DNA from: Candidatus Corynebacterium faecigallinarum
GTDB taxonomy: Bacteria; Actinomycetota; Actinomycetes; Mycobacteriales; Mycobacteriaceae
NCBI GenBank assembly: GCA_019120175.1
Contig: DWVP01000001.1
Span: 1-64,000 of the forward strand
DNA: 64,000 bases
Reading direction: 5' to 3'
How positions within the stretch are numbered: the stretch's first letter is position 1; each line of letters starts with the position of its first letter. Positions 57,156-64,000 of this stretch are shown in pieces. Position numbers and translations under genes: made by a program. The notes below the pieces were generated by a model. It was not told where the DNA came from. It did not search any database and saw only the letters and a list, made by a program, of their open reading frames with translations.

Positions 57156-58388
57156 ATGTCTGAACCCTCCTCGCGTTGGTCGTGGTGGCTCTTAATCGCC
57201 GTTGCCACGCTCAACATGGTCGGGATGACCGTGGTCATCCCGATCCTTCCGTTCATCGTCCGGGACCATCTGCCGTACGGCGCGAACCTGGCGGTGTGGG
57301 TCGGTCTGCTCGAAGCGGTCAACGCTCTGTGTGCCTTCCTTGCCAGTCCGGTCCTCGGCGGACTGTCCGACCGGTACGGACGCCGTCCGGTTCTGGTCCT
57401 CGGAGCGTTCGGTGCCGCAGTGGGATTCCTCGTCTTCGGTTTCGGCGGCGGCCTGTGGGCGCTGGTGCTCGGCAGGGTCATTCAGGGCATCACCGCCGGT
57501 GACATGCCTGCCATATACGCCTACCTGGCCGATATCACTCCTGCGACGCAGCGGGCCCGGCGCTACGGGATACTGGGAGCAGTCAGCGGGGCGGGGTTCA
57601 TGGTCGGCCCGGCGCTCGGCGGACTGCTCGCGGTGCACTCCACCTTGCTGCCAGTGGTGGTGACGGCGGGAGCCGCGACAACCGTCGGCCTGCTCACCCT
57701 GGTCCTGCTACCGGAGAGTCTCCCAGTAGGACGCCGTACGCGTCACCTCACGTTCAGTCGAACGAACCCGGTCACGGCATTCAGGACGGCGTTCTCCCGT
57801 CCGGGTCTGAGAGGGCCGCTCATCGGATTGATGCTTGTGGCCGTGCCCTTCGGCTTTTTCATCAACAACTACAGTGTGGTTGCCATGGATGCCGTCAGCT
57901 GGGATGCGGTGCGCGTCGGCCTGCTTACTTCCGGTGTCGGCGTGCTGGACATCGTGGTGCAGGGCGGACTACTGGGTCTGTTGCTGCCTCGTTTCGGAGA
58001 ACGACGGGTCATCCTTGTCGGCGCAAGCGCTCAGCTGGCGGGTTTCTCCGCCGTCGCTACAGTGGCAGGGCTGGTCCACGAGCCGTGGCTCATCGTGGTC
58101 GGCACACTGCTCATCGGCGGTGGAGAGGGAATGGTGACCGCCACGCTGGCCGGCGTCCTGTCCTCGAAGGTCGGGGAAGGGGAACAGGGGTGGCTAGCTG
58201 GTGTCGTAGAAGGTGTGCAGACCGGGGTCGGTGTCATCGCGCCACTGCTGGTCGGTCTGCTGTACAGCGTAGCGGGGCATGCCACCCCCTACTGGCTGGG
58301 CTGCTTGCTCATCTTCGGGGCCCTGGTGGCCTTCGACAGGACGCTGCCAGGGGGCCAAACGTCCGTGGGTCAGCATCACGCACCGTGA
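57156..58388 (+). CDS. MFS multidrug/tetracycline-type exporter (12 segments)
   Basis: 410 residues. Segment 1 WWLLIAVATLNMVGMTVVIP, motif A GGLSDRYGRRPVLVLG after segment 2, RVIQGITAGDMPAIYAYLAD (motif B) and GAVSGAGFMVGPALGGLLAV (motif C) mark a DHA1 drug:H+ antiporter in the TetA/Bmr group. Divergent from a TetR repressor, as in many resistance loci. ATG leaderless. No sign of transfer in GC content. Confidence 0.87.
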   Translation: MSEPSSRWSWWLLIAVATLNMVGMTVVIPILPFIVRDHLPYGANLAVWVGLLEAVNALCAFLASPVLGGLSDRYGRRPVLVLGAFGAAVGFLVFGFGGGLWALVLGRVIQGITAGDMPAIYAYLADITPATQRARRYGILGAVSGAGFMVGPALGGLLAVHSTLLPVVVTAGAATTVGLLTLVLLPESLPVGRRTRHLTFSRTNPVTAFRTAFSRPGLRGPLIGLMLVAVPFGFFINNYSVVAMDAVSWDAVRVGLLTSGVGVLDIVVQGGLLGLLLPRFGERRVILVGASAQLAGFSAVATVAGLVHEPWLIVVGTLLIGGGEGMVTATLAGVLSSKVGEGEQGWLAGVVEGVQTGVGVIAPLLVGLLYSVAGHATPYWLGCLLIFGALVAFDRTLPGGQTSVGQHHAP

Positions 58389-58469
58389 GGTCGTTGGGGC
58401 TGGGGTTCCTGACCAGCCTCAGGCTGCGTGATGCCGACATCAGGCCTGCGCCGGGCGGGAAAGCGTCAG

Positions 58470-60143
58470 CTACGCCTTCGCCGGCGACTGGACCGTGAGG
58501 TCCCCGGCGTCCAACTGCTTGCGCAGTGTCAGCTTGCTGATCTTGCCGGTGGCGGTCAGCGGGATCTCGTCGACGAAGCTCACCGCATCCGGGATCCACC
58601 AGCTCGCCACCCGGCCGTCGAAGAACCCCAGCAGTTCGGACGCGGCGGGCAGGGCGTCACCCTTGGCCTCGTCCTCCGGCACCACGACCAGCAGCGGACG
58701 CTCCTGCCACTTCTCGTCGGGCATCGCGATCACCGCGGCCTGCTTCACTGCCGGGTGGTCCAGGGCGTGGTTCTCCAGGTCGATGGAGCTGATCCACTCG
58801 CCACCGGACTTGATGAGGTCCTTGGTGCGGTCGGCGATGTGCATGTACCCCAGCGGGGAGATCGACGCGACGTCCCCGGTGTCGAACCAGCCGTCGTCGG
58901 TGAAGGAGTCGGCGCCGACCGTGCCCTGGCCGTCGGCGCTGTAGTACGCCGAGGCCACCCACGGCCCGCGGATCTGCAGCGGGCCGACCGCCTCGCCGTC
59001 CTGCGGCAGCTCGGTGCCGTCCTCGTCGACGATGCGCAGCTCCACACCGAAGGGTGGGACGCCCTGGGAGGCGCGGGCCTCCTCGTGGACCGCAGGATCG
59101 TCCTGCGCCCGGAGCGCCGGGGTCGGGTGGAACATGGTGCCCAGCGGACTGGTCTCGCTCATGCCCCAGGCGTGGACCAGGTCAACTCCGTACTTCTCCT
59201 CGTACTGCTGCATCAGAGCATAGGGCACCGCCGATCCGCCGCCGATGAAGCGCTTCACCGAGTCGATGCGCTTGCCGCTGGCCTCCAGGTAGGCCAGCAG
59301 TCCCTGCCACACGGTCGGCACACCGGCCGCGGAGGTGACCTGCTCCTCCTCCATCAGTGCCTGCAGCTCCGTCGGATCACCCATCTTCGGGCCGGGGAAG
59401 ACCAGCTTCGTTCCGGTCATGGCGGTGGCGTAGGGGATACCCCAGGCGTTGACGTGGAACATCGGCACGACCGGCAGCGAGACCTCGCTGGAGGAGAGGT
59501 TGAAGACATCCGGCAACGCCACCCCGAAGCTGTGCAGGACGGTGGAGCGGTGGCTGTAGAGCACGCCCTTGGGGTTGCCGGTGGTGCCGGAGGTGTAGCA
59601 CAGCGAGCTGGCGGTGTCCTCGTCGAAGAGCGGCCAGTCGTAGTCGTCGGACTCCCCGGCGATCAGCGCCTCGTAACTGATCACGTCCAGCGAGGTTTCC
59701 GGCAGGTGCTCGTCGTCGGTGAGGACGACCAGCTCAGGAACGGTCTCCAGCCGGGGTGCCAGGGCCTCGATCAGCGGCACGAACATCGGGTCGATGAACA
59801 GCATCTTGTCCTCGGCGTCGCCGATGATGAAGAGCAGCTGGTCGGCGAACAGGCGCGGATTGATGGTGTGGCACACCAGGCCGGAACCGGAGACCCCGTA
59901 GTAGATCTCGAAGTGGCGGTAGTCGTTCCAGGCCAGGGTGCCGATCCGGTCGCTGCGCTCGAAACCGCGATGCTCCAGGGCATTCGCCAGTCGGCGGGCG
60001 CGGGAGAATGACTCGCGGTAGGTGTAGCGGTGCCTGGGGTTGTCGACGGTGAAGGAGACGATCTCCTGGTCACCGTAGAGCCGGTCGGCGTGGCGTGCGA
60101 TCGAGCTGATCAGCAGCGGCTGGTCCATCATGAGTCCGTGCAT
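58470..60143 (-). CDS. Long- or medium-chain acyl-CoA synthetase (FadD type)
   Basis: 557 residues of the AMP-forming family. P-loop [60 protein letters not shown] (A5), [20 protein letters not shown] and [20 protein letters not shown] (A8), and the C-terminal catalytic Lys in [17 protein letters not shown]. Several features ([20 protein letters not shown]) match the medium/long-chain AlkK/FadD35-like subgroup. AAAGGA five bases before the ATG. Monocistronic. Confidence 0.9.
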   Translation of the reverse strand: MHGLMMDQPLLISSIARHADRLYGDQEIVSFTVDNPRHRYTYRESFSRARRLANALEHRGFERSDRIGTLAWNDYRHFEIYYGVSGSGLVCHTINPRLFADQLLFIIGDAEDKMLFIDPMFVPLIEALAPRLETVPELVVLTDDEHLPETSLDVISYEALIAGESDDYDWPLFDEDTASSLCYTSGTTGNPKGVLYSHRSTVLHSFGVALPDVFNLSSSEVSLPVVPMFHVNAWGIPYATAMTGTKLVFPGPKMGDPTELQALMEEEQVTSAAGVPTVWQGLLAYLEASGKRIDSVKRFIGGGSAVPYALMQQYEEKYGVDLVHAWGMSETSPLGTMFHPTPALRAQDDPAVHEEARASQGVPPFGVELRIVDEDGTELPQDGEAVGPLQIRGPWVASAYYSADGQGTVGADSFTDDGWFDTGDVASISPLGYMHIADRTKDLIKSGGEWISSIDLENHALDHPAVKQAAVIAMPDEKWQERPLLVVVPEDEAKGDALPAASELLGFFDGRVASWWIPDAVSFVDEIPLTATGKISKLTLRKQLDAGDLTVQSPAKA

Positions 60144-60301
60144 GGGAGTCCTTTCAGGCCAAGGGGGTGCACCGCCGTCTGGTGTGTCGACGGTCACACT
60201 ATGGTTTCCAGGACGATCGTAAAGCATTGACGAATCCCCTGTGGGCGATCATTGTCTCGGGGGCACTAATCCCCCCGGTTCGGGCACGTAGGCTCGGGTA
60301 C

Positions 60302-60721
60302 ATGAGCAACCAGAACCCCACAACTGACGACCGGGCGACGGTCGTGCTGTTCCGGCGGCGGGACGCTCGTCAGGTCCCACCCGAGCCTCCGGCCCGACTC
60401 TGGCGCGAGGCTCTTGGCGACGAGATCCCCCGCCAACGCACACGGCGCAGGGACCGCCTCAAGGACACCGCCGAGCGTGCCGGGATCTCACCGCAGTACC
60501 TCTCTGAGCTGGAACGCGACATGAAGGACCCCTCCTCGGAGATCCTCGAGGCGGTCGCCGGGGCGCTCGGGAAATCATCCTTCGACCTGGTGCGGTCCAC
60601 GCTCGCTGGGGCTACGGTCACGCCGGTGCGTCCTGCCCCTGCCCCTGCCTCTGCCCCCGCCTCCGCCCCTGCGCCGGCGCCCGCCCCGACGCCTACGAAC
60701 CCGGTGCTTCTCGCCGCGTGA
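60302..60721 (+). CDS. PopR/ClgR-like Xre regulator with a C-terminal LAA end
   Basis: 139 residues. The HTH is LKDTAERAGISPQYLSELER, preceded by LWREALGDEIPRQRTRRRDR, as in ClgR and PopR, activators of clpP genes in actinobacteria. A long Ala/Pro-rich linker follows and the protein ends TPTNPVLLAA. In Streptomyces PopR, alanines at the C-terminus make it a Clp substrate; the LAA end here is similar to ssrA. It converges on the two clpP genes (29-base overlap), an arrangement close to Streptomyces clpP3-clpP4-popR. TAGGCT seven bases before the ATG: leaderless. Confidence 0.78.
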   Translation: MSNQNPTTDDRATVVLFRRRDARQVPPEPPARLWREALGDEIPRQRTRRRDRLKDTAERAGISPQYLSELERDMKDPSSEILEAVAGALGKSSFDLVRSTLAGATVTPVRPAPAPASAPASAPAPAPAPTPTNPVLLAA

Positions 60722-61298
60722 GGACGCGGTCGACGATGCCGTAGTCGACGGCGGCGTCCGGGGCGAGTACCAGCTGGCGTTCGGTGTCCGTCCTGACCTG
60801 ATCCTCGGCGCGTCCGCAGTGGGACGTCAGCACGGCTTCCTGCAGGCGCCGGATGCGTTCCATCTCCTCGGCCTCGATGATCAGGTCGGGGATCGTGCCT
60901 CGTCCTCCCTCGGTCGCCGGGGCCGTGAGTACCACGCGCCCGTTGCGCAGGATGGAGCGGTGACCGGGCGTCCCACCGGCGAGCAGGATCGCCGACGACG
61001 CCACCGCCTGCCCGACGCAGGTGGTCTCGATGCGCGGGCGGATGAACTGCATGCAGTCGTAGATGGCCATCGTCGCCGACTGTGAACCGCCGGGGGAGTT
61101 GACGTAGAGCGACACCGGTGCCTCCGGGTTGTCGCTCTCCAGGTGCAGCAACTGGGCGATGACGGCATTGGAGACACGGTCGTCGACCGGGGTGCCCAGG
61201 TAGATGATCCGTTCGTCCAGCAGACGACTGTATATGTCGACGGTCTTCTCGCCGGTCGGGGTTGCGGTGGTCACGTAGGGGATGGTGTAGGACGTCAT
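60693..61298 (-). CDS. ClpP-like subunit lacking catalytic Ser and His
   Basis: 201 residues with the full ClpP fold: YVNSPGGSQSATMAIYDCMQ, CVGQAVASSAILLAGGTPGH, EEMERIRRLQEAVLTSHCGR and DTERQLVLAPDAAVDYGIVD. Where active ClpPs have GQAAS the sequence is GQAVA (Ala100 for the nucleophile), and the His motif IHQP reads LTAP (Thr125); only Asp171 remains. Two serines follow Ala100, but equal spacing leaves no room for a shift. It is three bases behind an apparently active ClpP, so it probably forms a mixed ring as a ClpR-like, non-proteolytic subunit. Overlaps popR-like at its 3' end. Confidence 0.85.
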   Translation of the reverse strand: MTSYTIPYVTTATPTGEKTVDIYSRLLDERIIYLGTPVDDRVSNAVIAQLLHLESDNPEAPVSLYVNSPGGSQSATMAIYDCMQFIRPRIETTCVGQAVASSAILLAGGTPGHRSILRNGRVVLTAPATEGGRGTIPDLIIEAEEMERIRRLQEAVLTSHCGRAEDQVRTDTERQLVLAPDAAVDYGIVDRVLTRREAPGS

Positions 61299-61301
61299 GA
61301 T

Positions 61302-61931
61302 CTACGCCCCCAGTCCCAGGCCGGAACGCCGGGCGGTCAGGCCCTCCGGCCCGGTGATGATGTCCAGGTCGTCGATGATCTGGTCGATGAACCCGTAGTC
61401 CAGTGCCGCATCGGCGGTGAACCAGCGGTCACGCGGTGAGTCCTGGGTGACCTTGTCGACGTCCTGTCCGGTGTCGGCGGCGATGCAGGCCAGCACCGTG
61501 TCGCGGGTGTGGCGCATGTCCGCCGCCTGGATCTCGATGTCCTGGGCGGTGCCGCCGATGCCGCCGGAACCCTGGTGGAGCAGCACCTTCGAGTGCGGCA
61601 GGGAGAAGCGCTTCCCGGGGGTGCCGGAGGACAGCAGGAACTGGCCGGCACTGTAGGCCATGCCGATGTTCACCGTGGCGACGTCGTTGGGGATGGCCCG
61701 CATGGTGTCGCGGATGGCGAGCATGCCGGGAACGGAGCCGCCGGGGGAGTTGATGAGCAGCACGATGTCGGCGCGGGAATCGCGGGAGGCGAGTAGCAGC
61801 AGGGAGGTGCACAGTCGGTTGGAGGTGTCCTGCTCCAGGGCGTCGCCGAGGACGATGATGCGGCGTTCGTAGAGGTCGCGGTAGATTTCCTGGTCGAGTA
61901 TGCGGGTGGGGTCGGGTGTGTTCTCTGACAT
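61302..61931 (-). CDS. ATP-dependent Clp protease proteolytic subunit (active type)
   Basis: 209 residues. LLINSPGGSVPGMLAIRDTM, NIGMAYSAGQFLLSSGTPGK (Ser94), SKVLLHQGSGGIGGTAQDIE (His119), and VTQDSPRDRWFTADAALDYG (Asp164) give a complete triad. It precedes the dead subunit by three bases. Upstream a palindrome matches the ClgR box (61990-62004). The PopR-like gene next door implies that this is the secondary ClpP pair, not the essential clpP1P2. Confidence 0.9.
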   Translation of the reverse strand: MSENTPDPTRILDQEIYRDLYERRIIVLGDALEQDTSNRLCTSLLLLASRDSRADIVLLINSPGGSVPGMLAIRDTMRAIPNDVATVNIGMAYSAGQFLLSSGTPGKRFSLPHSKVLLHQGSGGIGGTAQDIEIQAADMRHTRDTVLACIAADTGQDVDKVTQDSPRDRWFTADAALDYGFIDQIIDDLDIITGPEGLTARRSGLGLGA

Positions 61932-61989
61932 GGTGCCCAGGGTGCGGTGTGGTCGTGTGCTGCGGCAATGCCCTGCTGCCGACGGCGGA

Positions 61990-62004
61990 TCCGCTGTGAG
62001 CGGA
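61990..62004. promoter_or_regulatory. ClgR/PopR-type activator box
   Basis: TCCGCTGTGAGCGGA (plus strand) has six-base perfect arms. Read on the minus strand, the core CGCTCACAGCG fits the corynebacterial ClgR pattern CGCYNANRGCG at every fixed position. It is about 60 bases upstream of the first clpP start, a usual activator position. The SDR gene on the other side starts 27 bases away. Confidence 0.65.
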
Positions 62005-62030
62005 GCACAAGCTTGTTAGTGTCGGACCCC

Positions 62031-62810
62031 ATGAGCCGCTTCACCACACTGATCACCGGCGCCAGCTCCGGCCTCGGCGCCGAACTCGCCCGCCAGTCCG
62101 CCGCCCTCGGCCACGACCTCGCCCTCTGCGCCCGCAGGACGGAGCGGCTCGACGAGCTCTCCGCCGAGATCACCGCGTCCCACCCGAACGTCACCGTGCG
62201 CACCTACGCCCTCGACGTCACCGACCCGGACGCGGTGCACGAAGTTTTCCAGGCCGCCGACGAGGACGCCGCGGAGAACGGCGGCCTCCACCGGGTCGTG
62301 GTCAACGCCGGACTGGGCAAGGGGCGCAAGATCGGCTCCGGGAAGCCCGAGGCGAACCGGGAGACCGCCACCACCAATGTCCTCGGTGCATTGGCGCAGG
62401 CGGAGGCGGCGATGGAGATCTTCCGCGCCGCCGACGGTGGTAAGGGCGCGGGCCACCTGGTGCTCGTCTCCTCAGCCTCTGCGATCCGAGGCAACCGCAA
62501 GGCCGTCGCCACCTACGGTGCGACCAAGGCCTTCGTCGCGAACCTGGGGGAGGGGATCCAGGCCGAGCTGCTGCGCAGCAAGTCCCCGATCGACGTGACC
62601 GTCCTGCTGCCCGGCTACATCGCCTCGGAGATGACCGCCCGCAATGAGCAGGGCACCCCGCTGATGGTCGACACCGAGACCGGGGTGCGCTCCATGCTCG
62701 CCGCGATCGAGGCGCGCAAGCGCAAGGCGTACATCCCCGGCTGGCCCTGGGCGGTGATCTCCAAGGTGCTGCGCGTGCTCCCGCTGTCGGCGGTCGCACG
62801 GTTGACCTGA
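62031..62810 (+). CDS. Short-chain dehydrogenase/reductase
   Basis: 259 residues. TTLITGASSGLGAELARQSA (TGxxxGxG), VVNAGLGKG (NAG), VLVSSASAIRG (Ser) and YGATKAFVANL (YxxxK) are complete. The C-terminal part VLLPGYIASEMTARN and the basic end IPGWPWAVISKVLRVLPLSA resemble classical SDRs that act on lipids or ketones. TAGTGT eight bases before the ATG: leaderless. Confidence 0.88.
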   Translation: MSRFTTLITGASSGLGAELARQSAALGHDLALCARRTERLDELSAEITASHPNVTVRTYALDVTDPDAVHEVFQAADEDAAENGGLHRVVVNAGLGKGRKIGSGKPEANRETATTNVLGALAQAEAAMEIFRAADGGKGAGHLVLVSSASAIRGNRKAVATYGATKAFVANLGEGIQAELLRSKSPIDVTVLLPGYIASEMTARNEQGTPLMVDTETGVRSMLAAIEARKRKAYIPGWPWAVISKVLRVLPLSAVARLT

Positions 62811-62889
62811 CCTGCACTTTTGGCGGTCATAGTGGACTCGTGTAGGCTACTGTCTCGTTGCGGTGCACAGCAGTGAACCGCAGTGGTAA

Positions 62890-62962
62890 GCGCCCGTAGC
62901 TCAACGGATAGAGCATCTGACTACGGATCAGAAGGTTGGGGGTTCGAATCCCTCCGGGCGCA
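62890..62962 (+). tRNA. tRNA-Arg (anticodon ACG), copy 2
   Basis: Same acceptor and anticodon arms as the copy at 54862. The T-stem outer pair is G-C instead of A-T, a compensated change. CCA is not encoded. A TAGGCT -10 lies upstream. Confidence 0.95.
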
Positions 62963-62974
62963 CAGTACAGACGG

Positions 62975-63001
62975 CCCCGTCACCCAGCCTGGGTGACGGG
63001 G
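62975..63001 (+). terminator. Terminator after the second tRNA-Arg
   Basis: CCCCGTCACCCA (62975-62986) and its exact complement (62990-63001) enclose GCC; TTTCGT follows. A 12-bp stem with a three-base loop. Confidence 0.85.
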
Positions 63002-63097
63002 TTTCGTCGTTGCGGGGTGCCTGTTCTCCGGCATCGTCGGCCGACTGCGCAAGAACGGTCGGGTAGTCCCCGGACCCCGGCGGGCAGACTGCTGACC

Positions 63098-63440
63098 ATG
63101 CGAGTCATCTACTACACCGCCAGCAGCCTCGACGGCTTCCTTGCCGACCCCGACCACAGCCTCGCGTGGTTGTTCGCCCAGCAGCATGCCGAACCGGAGG
63201 ACCCGAACCTGCGGATGGACACCCTTCCAGGACGGACCGCCGCGCTGGTGATGGGCAGTTCCACCTACCAGTTCATCCGTGACGAGGCGCCGCACACTGC
63301 CTGGCCCTACCCCCAACCCACCTGGGTGTTCAGCCACCGGGAGCAGGAGCCCATCAACGGCGCCGACCTCCGTTTCGCCAGCGGGGACGTTGTCGAGGTC
63401 GTCGAGGAGATCGAGGCGGTGGTCGAGGCGAATGCGTCGG
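63098..63440 (+). pseudogene. RibD C-terminal/dihydrofolate-reductase-like gene, 5' part
   Basis: From ATG 63098: MRVIYYTASSLDGFLADPDH, ALVMGSSTYQFIRDEAPHTA, WPYPQPTWVFSHREQEPI and DVVEVVEEIEAVVEANAS. This is the first two-thirds of a RibD_C-type (DHFR-fold) reductase. The expected GGGxLxxxFL segment and the C-terminal strands are missing; after about 63440 the same frame has no homology and another gene begins in the next frame. Confidence 0.75.
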
Positions 63441-64000
63441 ACGTCCGTCCGGCTGGTCCGGCGGCACCGGGCACTGGCTGCCGGTACCGAATGGGATCCA
63501 CTTCCACACCCCGGACTCGCTGTGGATCGACACCGGGGATGAGGGTGAGGTGGGGGCCGGGGACGGGCCAACAGACCCGGTCACCGGACTGCTCGTCCAC
63601 CACGACCTGGACGATCTCCGCAACCTGCTGGAAGCCTGCCGTGACCTCGACGTTGAGGCGTGGATGCGGCGGCGGCTGCCGGGACACGTGCTGCTGCACT
63701 GGGCGGGGCCGGAGGAATCCGTCGCGGTGTTGCTCGAGCGTGCCGTGGTCCAGTACGAGACCTGGTTGGCGTCGATCGAGGGCACGGAGTTCGAGGCCCC
63801 ACCAGCCCCACACGGGAGCGGGTCGAACCAGACCAGCCACCCCACACCGGACGCTTTGCTGACCAGGCTGGACGCGGTCGCTCCACGCTGGTCGGCCATG
63901 GTCGACGATGTCTCGGCCCGCGGGGCGTGGGCGGACCGGATCGTCGACGCGCTCTGCGAACCCCCGGAGAGCTTCGTGGTCGGAAGCATCATCGCGCACG
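63439..64000 (+). pseudogene. DinB-like/maleylpyruvate-isomerase-type protein, 5'-truncated and cut by the window end
   Basis: In the frame reading WLPVPNGIHFHTPDSLWIDT the sequence continues LLVHHDLDDLRNLLEACRDL, VLLHWAGPEESVAVLLERAV, YETWLASIEGTEF and APRWSAMVDDVSARGAWADR, typical of the four-helix DinB/DUF664-like superfamily (thiol-dependent transferases, metal via His). No start or ribosome site precedes it; it follows the RibD-like piece after a frame change. The stop lies beyond the window. Confidence 0.6.

Noticed and set aside
60602..60720. Ala/Pro-rich tail of the PopR-like gene considered a frameshift artefact
   Set aside because: Codon use stays regular, the frame is open to a natural stop and the LAA end is meaningful for this family.
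54862..62962. Interval between the two tRNA-Arg genes considered a genomic island
   Set aside because: No integrase, no attachment-site duplication beyond the tRNA genes themselves, and genes of ordinary composition and housekeeping type.

Overview
The window is one continuous stretch of a high-GC actinobacterial chromosome, most likely a Corynebacterium of the variabile/nuruki type. That assignment is an inference. It rests on many promoters with a TANNNT -10 box six to eight bases before a start codon and no Shine-Dalgarno (leaderless genes), a divergent bioF/bioA pair, a septum-formation lipoprotein, a 10-methyl-stearate (tuberculostearate) gene pair and a DUF222 HNH endonuclease. No plasmid, prophage, intact insertion sequence or CRISPR array is visible.

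Layout. 0-4 kb: the start of a D-amino-acid-oxidase-like gene, then a TetR-controlled ABC export operon. 3.7-13.3 kb: metabolic genes with heavy damage. There are nagA and gabT remnants, an intact old yellow enzyme and aquaporin, a decaying urate locus (uraD intact, uraH and permease with internal deletions), guanine deaminase, and monooxygenase and CocE remnants. 13.3-18.5 kb: FMN reductase, Tat-exported PhoX phosphatase, and an MFS exporter with its TetR. 18.5-25.6 kb: a truncated YbbN, CobW and AztD remnants of a zinc system, a PepSY/PCuAC metal locus, a thioredoxin-reductase-like protein and a YibE/F membrane protein. 25.7-29.3 kb: an ABC-F protein behind a short leader ORF, and a cluster of small membrane proteins. 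29.3-36.3 kb: fecE with a fecB remnant, a frameshifted ureD, bioF/bioA/bioD, a small Xre pair and a sirtuin. 36.3-44.2 kb: gamma-carbonic anhydrase, an amidotransferase-like protein lacking its catalytic triad, flavodoxin, nitronate monooxygenase, small membrane and secreted proteins, an HNH endonuclease behind a LexA-like box, and a truncated XdhC. 44.4-54.5 kb: HrpB, a broken DUF805 gene, trimethylamine monooxygenase divergent from the 10-methyl-stearate pair, a lipoprotein, a diverged UraD-like protein and an aminotransferase. 54.6-64 kb: tRNA-Ser, two tRNA-Arg genes, an AAA/DUF4143 ATPase, TetR/MFS, acyl-CoA synthetase, a PopR/ClgR-like regulator facing two ClpP genes (one without Ser and His), an SDR, and a RibD-like/DinB-like junction.

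Two themes stand out. First, about a dozen genes are truncated, internally deleted or frameshifted. At four places two oppositely oriented 3' gene fragments meet at their missing 5' ends. Purine and urate catabolism (uraH, permease, xdhC and possibly a urate-hydroxylase-like monooxygenase), zinc handling (cobW/aztD) and siderophore uptake are hit. This could be niche-driven decay or collapsed gaps in the assembly, and read mapping would decide. Second, several proteins keep their fold but have lost catalytic residues (amidotransferase, one ClpP, an alpha/beta hydrolase), which suggests regulatory or structural reuse. The best candidates for an undescribed system are the PopR-like/ClpP pair with one dead subunit and the LexA-box-controlled HNH gene.
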